From the NCBI GenBank assembly GCA_023394255.1, contig JAEXAZ010000291.1:1-13181 (forward strand): a DNA stretch of 13,181 nucleotides, written 5' to 3'. Shown piece by piece: positions 7,531-13,181 of the stretch; positions within the stretch are counted from its first letter, which is position 1, and every line of letters starts with the position of its first letter. The DNA comes from Bacillota bacterium (GTDB lineage Bacteria; Bacillota; Clostridia; Oscillospirales; Ruminococcaceae). The notes under the pieces were generated by a model. It searched no databases, had not been told where the DNA came from, and was given only the letters and a program-made list of their open reading frames with translations. The translations under genes were made by a program, and so were the position numbers.

Positions 7531-8670
7531 TTAGAAGTTGTAGTTGTCCATGTTTTCAGCGGTGAATTCCGCACGCTCCGGCAGCAGGACCACGCCGGAG
7601 TCATCGGCGGTGTATGCGTTGGGGTCGAGAACCGTGTTCGGCATGACTTCAACGGTACCGATGTCCGGGACATCCACTTTGTCGCCGACTTTCAGCGTAT
7701 TGCCGGAAGCGAGGTGATAGGCGAGGTAGCAGCCCAGAGCGCCCTGAATCTGGCAGTCCCACAGGCCCCAGCGCTCGATTACGCCGGCTTTGCAGTATTC
7801 TTTGATGGAGTTGGGGGAAGCGTATCCGGTGATGGTAACGTCATCTTTGGTCATGCCAAGGTTCTGGGCAGCCTGGCACTGGCCCGGAAGAGCGGTGGAG
7901 TCGTTGCAGATTACCAGGTCGAGATCCTTGTGAGCGGACAGGATGGATTCGCCGACGCTGATTGCTTTTTCGGCATCCTGCTCGCTGTAGTAGTTGTCGG
8001 GCGCAACGTTGACCCAGTTGGGATAGGTTTCTTTGATGTAGGCTTCGCCCGCAACCTGCCAGGAGTTCTGGTCGGCTACAGTCGCCTGGGAATAATGCCA
8101 GCAATAGTTGATTGCGTCTTTGGCGGGATCTTTGCCGCGGCTGGTCAGGGACTTCACGCCCATATCAACGAGCATTTTTCCAAGAATGTCCGGGGTACCC
8201 TGCGAAACCATGACGGTGCGGGCGTCGCCGGAAACGTCGGAGTCCCAGGTAACAACCTGAAGGCCGGCCTCTTTTGCCTGCTTCATAACATCGTCCAGAC
8301 CGGTTGCGTCAACAGAGGATACGCAGACGGCGTCGGCACCCTGCTGAATCGCATTGTTGATGACGGTAACCTGATTGGCGACGGACGCTTCCGGGCTGCC
8401 GTCATATTTTACGGTGAAACCAACCTTTTCCGCATAAGCCTGAGCGCCGTCGTTAGCGGATTCAAAAAACGCGTTGCCTGTAAGCTTGGGAACAAACACC
8501 ACGGTGATGTCTTTGCCGCCGGCTGCCGTGGCAGACTCCGCAGCAGAGGATTCCGCAGGAGCGGCGGAAGATGCCGGAGCTTCACTGGACGAAGACTGGC
8601 TGCCGCCGCAGCCGGAAAATGCAGAAGCAACCATCATTGCTGCAAGGGCTAATGACATGACTTTTTTCAT
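7531..8670 (-). CDS. lsrB: AI-2 receptor lipoprotein, ABC transporter substrate-binding protein
   Basis: The 379-residue protein starts at ATG 8670, eight bases after AGGAGG (8684-8679). It has a lipoprotein signal: MKK, a hydrophobic stretch, then AFSGC with lipidated C21, followed by a Ser/Ala-rich spacer (22-52) tethering the receptor outside the membrane. From residue 54 it follows LsrB: VFVPKLTG (58-65), YDGSPEASV (89-97), TWDSD (141-145), VADQNSW (198-204), WGLWD (301-305) and VLLPER (361-366). Against recalled E. coli LsrB, the AI-2 contacts K35, D116, D166 and Q167 are kept as K62, D143, D200 and Q201, while P220 and A222 become N256 and S258. Clostridial LsrB receptors are known to vary in this pocket, so AI-2 binding is likely but not certain. 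It delivers ligand to LsrC/LsrD. Confidence 0.93.
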   Translation of the reverse strand: MKKVMSLALAAMMVASAFSGCGGSQSSSSEAPASSAAPAESSAAESATAAGGKDITVVFVPKLTGNAFFESANDGAQAYAEKVGFTVKYDGSPEASVANQVTVINNAIQQGADAVCVSSVDATGLDDVMKQAKEAGLQVVTWDSDVSGDARTVMVSQGTPDILGKMLVDMGVKSLTSRGKDPAKDAINYCWHYSQATVADQNSWQVAGEAYIKETYPNWVNVAPDNYYSEQDAEKAISVGESILSAHKDLDLVICNDSTALPGQCQAAQNLGMTKDDVTITGYASPNSIKEYCKAGVIERWGLWDCQIQGALGCYLAYHLASGNTLKVGDKVDVPDIGTVEVMPNTVLDPNAYTADDSGVVLLPERAEFTAENMDNYNF

Positions 8671-8731
8671 AAAATATTCCTCCTGATTTTTTATACATAC
8701 GCAGGCTGTTTTGCCCGTGCATTACCAACAC

Positions 8732-9745
8732 TTATTTGTTTTTCTTTTTGGGAAGGGCATTGCGAAACAGGGAGAAAAATTTGTAGTGCCCGAAAGCGGT
8801 ACGGCACGCGACCGCCGCAATCAGCAGGACTCCAACGGGAATGTCCAGATACTGGGTGTTCAGCCCGGCCATGGACAGGCCAAACCGCATGATGCCGATT
8901 ACCAGAGCCGCGAGCGCTGTCCCAATGACGCCGCCCCGTCCGCCGAGGTTGGAGGTGCCGCCCAGAACAACCGCCGTAATAATGGGAAGCGTAAGCTCTT
9001 TGCCGAAATCCGCCTTGGCGGTCCCAAGGTAAGAGGTCAGGATGATGCCGGCGATGGAAGCGCTCATGCCGGACAGGACGTAGGTGCTCATGATGATCAG
9101 CTTTGTCTTGATGCCGGAATATTCCGCCGCGTTTTGATTGACGCCACATAGAAAGACGCTGCGGCCGTATTTGGTTTTATGAAGCAGCAGGTAACTGATT
9201 ACGATCAGGACGGCGAATATGATCACCTGGCTTGGAATTCCGAATAAACGGTATTTCGAGAAACTTGTGAAATAAGAGGGGAAACCGCTGATCCCCTTGT
9301 AGGATTCAGTTGCCGAGAGATTTGTAACCGCGATGGCCAGGCCTGAATAAAGGAACGAGCCGCCAAGGGTTACCACCATCGGCTGTACGCCGGTGTAGGC
9401 TACGAAAAACCCGCTGAGCGCGCCGCACAGAGCGCCGATAACGATGGAAAGAACCGCGGCTACCCAAATATTTATGCCCAGATCCTGCCACATTAAACCA
9501 ATAGAAATTGAAGTGAGCCCCACAATGGAACCCGCCTGGATATCCATGCCGCCGGTGATCAGCACGAAGGTGACAAACAGGGCGACGACACACATCGACA
9601 TGAAGTCGTTGATGCTGCCCAGAAGTACGCGCGGCATCAGGAATTTCGGGTTGAGCGCCCCGAATACGGCGACTTCCAGCAGGAGCAGAACGACGAGAAA
9701 CAGCTCCCAGCGCAAAAACTTTTTCTTAAACCAGTTGTTAGGCAT
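8732..9745 (-). CDS. lsrD: AI-2 ABC transporter permease, LsrD-like
   Basis: This 337-residue, strongly hydrophobic protein starts at ATG 9745, eight bases after AGGAGG (9759-9754), which lies within the 3' end of lsrC. The start overlaps the lsrC stop by 8 nt. It belongs to the ribose/AI-2-type permease family (BPD_transp_2): LITGGMDIQAGSIVGL (about 63-78), VQPMVVTLGGSFLYSG (about 118-133) and the cytoplasmic coupling-loop pattern GVNQNAAEYSGI that contacts the ATPase. About nine or ten membrane segments are visible. It pairs with LsrC to form the channel. The C-terminus is very basic (PKKKNK). The assignment to LsrD and not LsrC rests on gene order (A-C-D-B-F) and on it being the second permease. 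A 61-nt gap then separates it from lsrB. Confidence 0.9.
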   Translation of the reverse strand: MPNNWFKKKFLRWELFLVVLLLLEVAVFGALNPKFLMPRVLLGSINDFMSMCVVALFVTFVLITGGMDIQAGSIVGLTSISIGLMWQDLGINIWVAAVLSIVIGALCGALSGFFVAYTGVQPMVVTLGGSFLYSGLAIAVTNLSATESYKGISGFPSYFTSFSKYRLFGIPSQVIIFAVLIVISYLLLHKTKYGRSVFLCGVNQNAAEYSGIKTKLIIMSTYVLSGMSASIAGIILTSYLGTAKADFGKELTLPIITAVVLGGTSNLGGRGGVIGTALAALVIGIMRFGLSMAGLNTQYLDIPVGVLLIAAVACRTAFGHYKFFSLFRNALPKKKNK

Positions 9746-10757
9746 GCTGCCCGCCTCCTTCCGTGTTCACAGACCCCGCGGTTTTCGCGGTCAGACGCTC
9801 GCGCCGCGCCTTTTCCGCCGCGCGGCGCTGCAACAGCGCATCCAGGACCACAATCGTAATCAGGAGGATTCCGGTGATTGTGTTGTCTAAATCGGAAGAA
9901 AACTGCAGGAACACGAGGATTCGCCCGATGGACGCCATGATGATCGCGCCAAGGGCCGCGCCGATGACCGAACCGATGCCGCCGGCCAGGCTGACACCGC
10001 CCAGTACGCAGGCGGCAATGGCCTTCATTTCGTAACCGTTGCCCGCTGTCGGAGTAACAAAACCGATACGGCTTACATACATCAGCCCCGCGATTGCGGA
10101 GAAAACGGCGCACAGCACAAAGCCGAGAATCCGCGTTGTGCCGACCGGAATGCCGATTAACGTCGCGCCGCCCTCGTTATCGCCGACCGCCGCAAAATAA
10201 CGCCCGCGTTTTGTACGGGTCAGCAGAACATAAATGATAATGGTCAGTACCAAAGCGCACAGATAAAACCAGGTAATATTGCCGACTGTGGCCTGAGACA
10301 GCGCCTTGAATTCAAACGGCAGGTTTTCCACCCATTTGCCGTTGGTATAAACATAGCATAATCCTCGCACAACACCGTTCATGCCCAGCGTCATGATAAT
10401 CGACGGGATTTTCAGCACTACGACGCCCAATCCGTTGATCAGGCCGATCACGAGGCCGACCGCAAGCGCCGCTGAAATTGCAAGCGCCCACGGGGCGCCG
10501 TCGCGGATCAGCGTGGCAGAAACCGCGGCGGAAAGCCCCAGCGTCGCGCCTACGGAAACGTCAATTTCGCCTGTAATAATGACAAAGGCAATCCCGACTG
10601 CCAGCATCGTGAACACAACGCTGCCGTTCAGGCAGAGCATAATGTTCTTGATGGATAGGAATTCGGGATTTACGGCGCCGACGCCGAGGAAAAGAAAAAC
10701 AACAAAAGCAAGCGAAGAGATTTCTCTTGATTTCAGTATTTTTTTCAGATTACTCAC
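9738..10757 (-). CDS. lsrC: AI-2 ABC transporter permease, LsrC-like
   Basis: I place the start at GTG 10757-10755 (MSNLKKILKSREISS, 339 residues). It has AGGAGG at 10771-10766 eight bases upstream and overlaps the lsrA stop by 8 nt, matching the lsrC/lsrD arrangement. An in-frame ATG at 10784 would add nine residues but has no ribosome site. Family features are FVIITGEIDVSVGATLGLSA (about 58-77), KIPSIIMTLGMNGVVRG (about 117-133), the coupling-loop pattern AVGDNEGGATLIGI and ACVLGGVSLAGGIGSVIGA near the C-terminal half. About ten membrane segments are visible. The tail after the last one (ALLQRRAAEKARRERLTAK) is cytoplasmic and strongly basic. It forms the transmembrane pore with LsrD. Overlapping ribosome sites suggest translational coupling that keeps subunit ratios fixed. 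Confidence 0.9.
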   Translation of the reverse strand: MSNLKKILKSREISSLAFVVFLFLGVGAVNPEFLSIKNIMLCLNGSVVFTMLAVGIAFVIITGEIDVSVGATLGLSAAVSATLIRDGAPWALAISAALAVGLVIGLINGLGVVVLKIPSIIMTLGMNGVVRGLCYVYTNGKWVENLPFEFKALSQATVGNITWFYLCALVLTIIIYVLLTRTKRGRYFAAVGDNEGGATLIGIPVGTTRILGFVLCAVFSAIAGLMYVSRIGFVTPTAGNGYEMKAIAACVLGGVSLAGGIGSVIGAALGAIIMASIGRILVFLQFSSDLDNTITGILLITIVVLDALLQRRAAEKARRERLTAKTAGSVNTEGGGQHA

Positions 10758-12273
10758 TCTGTTTACCTCCTTCGTACACGCCAAAGGAAGCGGCCATCAA
10801 ATTATCCTGCGTGATTTCTTCCTTTTTGAAGCTGTGGTTGATCCGCCCCTGGAACATGGTCACGGCGCGGTCGCTCAGTTCCATGATCTCCTCCATGTCG
10901 GAAGAGATCAGCAGTACGGCCACGCCCTGCTCCTTCAGCTGCTGGATGATAGCGTAAACATCGCCGCGTGCCGCCGCGTCGATGCCGCGGGTGGGTTCAT
11001 CCAGAATAACCAGTCTCGGACCTGTTGAAAGCGCCCTACCGATGACCACTTTTTGCTGATTACCGCCCGACAGGCTGCCGAGCAGCTGATCCTGGCCGGT
11101 CACCTTAATGCGGAAATCCCGGACATACTGCGCGGTCAGCTCTTTTTCAGATTTGAAATTGAAGAAAAATTGCCCCATTTTGTCCAGGCATGCGGAAGAC
11201 ATGTTGACCGCTACGCTGCTGATTTTAAAAATACCGTTGAGATGGCGGTCTTCCGGCACATAGTTGATCCCCTTTTCAATGATCTTCCGGGTGGGAAGGC
11301 CGGTGACATCCTCATCCATCAAAAAGGCTTTGCCGTCTTTTACGACGTCCCTGCCGAAAATTGTGGTAGCAAGTTCGGTGCGCCCCGCACCGACGACGCC
11401 CGCCAGTCCCAGAATCTCGCCGGGATAAATTTCAAAGCTCACGTTGGAAAAGCCGTAGCCGCTGTAGTTTTCCAGGCGGAAAACCGGTTTCAGGCCGGTA
11501 TAATCCAGCGCCGGACGGTTTTCCGTAACGGCTTTTTCCTGTGTGTCCGGGGGCAGGAGGCCTTTCACTAGCATTTCCCTTGTAAATTCGCTGACCGGGC
11601 CGCTCAGCGTAATGACGCCGTCCCGCATAATTGCGACATGCGTTGCAATTTCAAATACTTCCGTCAGACGATGGGTAATATAAATGATGCTGATATTTTT
11701 TTTCTTTAAATCTTCAACGATTTTAAAGAGCGATTCCACCTCGTCGAACGTCAGCGCGCTGGTAGGCTCGTCAAGAAACAGGATGCGGGAATTGCGCAAG
11801 AGGCCGCGCAGGATTTCAACAAGCTGCTGCTCCGCGATGGAGAGGCTGCTCGCCTTCCGGTTTAAATCCAGCTTCCATTCCAATTGCTCAAGCAAATCGC
11901 ACAGCCGTTTGTGAAGTTCGCTTTTCTTCTCGTCAAATCCGATAATGATATTTTCTTCCACCGTCATGTTCGGGAAGAGCATCGGTTCCTGCGGGACAAG
12001 ATAAACCCCTTTCGCCAAAGCCACAGACGGTTTGTTCAGGTTTACCTTCTCGCCGGCAATGTATATTTCGCCCTTGTCCTGTTGGTGGATACCCATAATA
12101 ATTTTTACCAGGGTGCTTTTTCCGGCGCCGTTGCCGCCGATCAGCGCAACGACCTCCCCGGGACGAATATCCAGATTAATCCCCTTCAGGACAGCATTCA
12201 GGCTGAAAGATTTGTAGATTCCCCGCACGGAAAGCATCGCTCCCTGCAAAGGTGCGCTTTGCGCTTCTCCCAT
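10750..12273 (-). CDS. lsrA: AI-2 ABC transporter ATPase with two nucleotide-binding domains
   Basis: This 507-residue protein has two tandem ABC domains, the architecture of the sugar/AI-2 importer class. Domain 1 (about 14-245): Walker A GGNGAGKST (46-54), QEPMLFPNMTVEENI (95-109), a degenerate signature LSIAEQQ (144-150), Walker B ILFLDEP (164-170) and H201. Domain 2 (about 263-500): a Walker A-like AGVVGAGRTE (291-300) with R298 in place of lysine, as usual in this class, VPEDRHLNGIF (339-349), a full signature LSGGNQQK (401-408) and Walker B LVILDEPTRG (421-430). The start ATG 12273 follows GGAGGG (12285-12280) by six bases. It is the first gene of the operon and drives import with LsrC/LsrD/LsrB. 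A ribose or other sugar transporter would look alike in this subunit alone; lsrB, lsrF and lsrR decide for AI-2. Confidence 0.93.
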   Translation of the reverse strand: MGEAQSAPLQGAMLSVRGIYKSFSLNAVLKGINLDIRPGEVVALIGGNGAGKSTLVKIIMGIHQQDKGEIYIAGEKVNLNKPSVALAKGVYLVPQEPMLFPNMTVEENIIIGFDEKKSELHKRLCDLLEQLEWKLDLNRKASSLSIAEQQLVEILRGLLRNSRILFLDEPTSALTFDEVESLFKIVEDLKKKNISIIYITHRLTEVFEIATHVAIMRDGVITLSGPVSEFTREMLVKGLLPPDTQEKAVTENRPALDYTGLKPVFRLENYSGYGFSNVSFEIYPGEILGLAGVVGAGRTELATTIFGRDVVKDGKAFLMDEDVTGLPTRKIIEKGINYVPEDRHLNGIFKISSVAVNMSSACLDKMGQFFFNFKSEKELTAQYVRDFRIKVTGQDQLLGSLSGGNQQKVVIGRALSTGPRLVILDEPTRGIDAAARGDVYAIIQQLKEQGVAVLLISSDMEEIMELSDRAVTMFQGRINHSFKKEEITQDNLMAASFGVYEGGKQSE

Positions 12274-12289
12274 TTCAGACCCTCCATCC

Positions 12290-12322
12290 AGTCAAATTGC
12301 AACAAATGTTATCAAGTCAAAT
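12290..12322 (-). repeat. Short direct repeat in the lsrA leader
   Basis: ATTTGACT (- strand) occurs twice with a 25-nt period (+ strand AGTCAAAT at 12290-12297 and 12315-12322), bracketing AACATTTGT. A spacing near 2.5 helical turns downstream of the promoter could suit regulator binding, but the repeat is short and could be chance in AT-rich DNA. Confidence 0.35.
12302..12310 (-). promoter_or_regulatory. Candidate LsrR operator box, lsrA side
   Basis: AACATTTGT reads toward lsrA, about 28 nt after the -10. Its core ACA-TT-TGT is a small dyad. The same nine bases lie at the mirrored place on the lsrR side (12592-12600). The operator role is inferred from symmetry alone. Confidence 0.35.
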
Positions 12323-12338
12323 TTTTATCGCTGCCCAT

Positions 12339-12367
12339 ATCATAAATTATTTTTTATACTTTGTCAA
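12339..12367 (-). promoter_or_regulatory. SigA-type promoter of the lsrACDBF operon
   Basis: On the - strand, TTGACA (12367-12362) and TATGAT (12344-12339) are separated by exactly 17 nt. The -35 is perfect and the -10 matches 5 of 6. Transcription would start near 12332, about 60 nt before the lsrA ATG. Confidence 0.85.
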
Positions 12368-12523
12368 CAGCTGGTTTTTTTGTATCTGCTGAAACAAACC
12401 ATTTTTCAGACCGATTGCATCTCAATATTTATAATTTTAGATGTATTTTGAACAATATATGTGCAATATGCATTAATATAAAGGAAAAACGTTTTGCAGT
12501 TCAAACAAATCAAAGGCCGAATC

Positions 12524-12533
12524 ACAAATTTGT
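12524..12533. promoter_or_regulatory. Candidate operator palindrome at the lsrR -35
   Basis: ACAAATTTGT is a perfect 10-bp palindrome whose last base is the first base of the lsrR -35 box. A protein bound here would block RNA polymerase, consistent with autoregulation. It is short, so chance is possible. Confidence 0.4.
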
Positions 12534-12561
12534 TGACACATTGAACGGAGACTGCTATACT
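12533..12561 (+). promoter_or_regulatory. SigA-type promoter of lsrR
   Basis: TTGACA (12533-12538), a 17-nt spacer and TATACT (12556-12561), with an extended -10 TG at 12553-12554. The start point would be near 12568, giving a leader of about 120 nt before the lsrR ATG. Confidence 0.87.
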
Positions 12562-12591
12562 ATGAAATGTAAAACACATGATCGGCGTTAA

Positions 12592-12600
12592 AACATTTGT
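12592..12600 (+). promoter_or_regulatory. Candidate LsrR operator box, lsrR side
   Basis: AACATTTGT lies about 30 nt after the lsrR -10, mirrored by 12310-12302 in the lsrA leader. A further perfect palindrome ATCAATTGAT follows at 12609-12618. Function is inferred. Confidence 0.35.
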
Positions 12601-12688
12601 ATCGACTTATCAATTGATTATGCATGGAACTTTTGTGTCATCCGGAAGGAAAAGAGTATCATTATCGGGTGGTTTTGGAGGAAAAAGC

Positions 12689-13181
12689 ATGGATTATGAA
12701 GAAACATTAATGATAAAGACGGCATGGTACTATTATTTGGAGAATATGACACAGCAGAGGATTTCCGAACTGCTGGGAATCTCGCGCATGCGCGTCATTA
12801 AATTACTGGAAAAGGCCAGGCAGACCGGAATCATACAGTTTAAGATCCGTGAAGAAAGCGCGAACAGAATGCAGCTGGAGAAAAAGCTGACGGAGCATTA
12901 CGGATTAAAAGATGTATTTGTGGTTCCGACCAACCCCAATGAGGAAGAGAAGAACGAGACAATCGCCAAAGCCGCCGCAATGTATATCAGCGACCGGCTG
13001 ACGGAAAACAGCTTTATTAACCTCGGTTACGGCGATACGCTCAGCCGCGTGCTCAATAACCTTGCAACCATGATGGAACATCCGATTTCATGCGTATCCC
13101 TCACGGGGGGCGTGAATTATTATCTGCCGAATACGCGTTCCAATGTATTCAACGCGAAGCTGTATCTGATCCCCGCGCCTC
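12689..13181 (+). CDS. lsrR: LsrR-like transcriptional repressor, SorC/DeoR-type (3' end outside window)
   Basis: ATG 12689 follows GGAGG (12677-12681) by seven bases and opens a frame that runs to the window edge (164 residues, no stop). The N-terminus IKTAWYYYLENMTQQRISELLGISRMRVIKLLEKARQTGII (9-49) is the winged helix-turn-helix of the SorC family and resembles E. coli LsrR (ARIAWFYYHDGLTQ, then VSRLLEKG). From about residue 62 the sugar-phosphate-binding domain begins: HYGLKDVFVVP (70-80), INLGYGDTLSRVL (110-122), VSLTGGVNYYLPNTRSN (136-152) and YLIPAP (159-164). In the known system LsrR represses the lsr operon until phospho-AI-2, made by LsrK, binds it. Divergent placement against lsrA supports this role. 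The other half of the ligand domain is not visible. Confidence 0.9.
   Translation, partial: MDYEETLMIKTAWYYYLENMTQQRISELLGISRMRVIKLLEKARQTGIIQFKIREESANRMQLEKKLTEHYGLKDVFVVPTNPNEEEKNETIAKAAAMYISDRLTENSFINLGYGDTLSRVLNNLATMMEHPISCVSLTGGVNYYLPNTRSNVFNAKLYLIPAP

Larger units (their letters stand above)
12274..12688. promoter_or_regulatory. Divergent lsrA-lsrR control region, 415 nt
   Basis: This AT-rich gap contains no credible gene. It holds two back-to-back promoters (12339-12367 on -, 12533-12561 on +) about 165 nt apart at their -35 boxes, several short palindromes, a leader of about 60 nt for lsrA and one of about 120 nt for lsrR. By analogy with E. coli, the LsrR-like protein would bind here and be released by phospho-AI-2; the exact sites are not known for this organism. 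Confidence 0.8.

Noticed and set aside
7363..8652. A 429-codon open frame on the + strand opposite lsrB
   Set aside because: It lies fully antisense to a clear LsrB, has no ribosome site at its start, and its composition (rich in G, V, R, F) is that of a codon-bias shadow.
12389..12409. Inverted repeat CTGAAA-N9-TTTCAG upstream of the lsr promoter
   Set aside because: The arms are only six bases in AT-rich DNA and match no regulator site known to me; reported here only.
12484..12497. AAAACGTTTT palindrome resembling a CcpA cre site
   Set aside because: The conserved outer TG and CA positions of the cre consensus do not match, so only the central CG dyad remains.
12361..12591. A 76-codon open frame in the divergent control region
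   Set aside because: It starts at TTG with no ribosome site and overlaps both promoters; no recognisable protein features.
1..13181. CRISPR arrays, tRNA/rRNA genes, insertion sequences or phage attachment sites
   Set aside because: I saw no repeat-spacer pattern, cloverleaf or rRNA-like sequence, transposase frame or flanking inverted/direct repeats.

Overview
The window looks like a chromosomal segment of a low- to mid-GC Firmicute, probably a clostridial gut- or anaerobe-type genome. The support for this is strong AGGAGG ribosome-binding sites, frequent GTG/TTG starts, canonical TTGACA-N17-TATAAT-like promoters, a lipoprotein signal on the binding protein, and TagG/TagH-type (Gram-positive style) exporter proteins. 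The species cannot be named from the sequence. The window holds two transcription units that converge at about 6.4 kb.

Left half (1-6387, + strand): the distal part of a surface-glycan biosynthesis and export cluster. In order: the C-terminal end of a family-2 glycosyltransferase; an ABC-2 polysaccharide-export permease (Wzm/TagG type); a long protein that joins the cognate ATPase (Wzt/TagH type) to a membrane acyltransferase-3 domain; a two-domain DUF4422 + GT8 glycosyltransferase; and UDP-galactopyranose mutase (glf). The glf frame is broken by one in-frame TAA at codon 108, although everything on both sides of it is well conserved. Together the genes suggest an ABC-exported, O-acylated, galactofuranose-containing cell-surface polymer. 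The polymer identity is inference.

Middle (6386-6468): two near-perfect hairpins between the convergent units, acting as terminators.

Right half (6480-12273, - strand): an lsr-type autoinducer-2 (AI-2) uptake and processing operon in the order lsrA-lsrC-lsrD-lsrB-lsrF (ATPase, two permeases, lipoprotein receptor, thiolase). It is tightly packed, with 8-nt overlaps between lsrA/lsrC and lsrC/lsrD and a 169-nt hairpin-bearing gap between lsrB and lsrF. A divergent lsrR-like SorC-family repressor begins at 12689 (+) and runs off the right edge. The 415-nt divergent intergenic region carries two excellent SigA-type promoters back to back, plus short palindromes and a mirrored 9-mer that are candidate operators. 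lsrG is not between lsrF and the terminator, and lsrK is not in the window; lsrK could lie beyond lsrR.

The most unusual items are the Wzt-acyltransferase fusion, the nonsense-split glf, the clostridial LsrB with two substituted ligand-pocket positions, and the symmetric control region.
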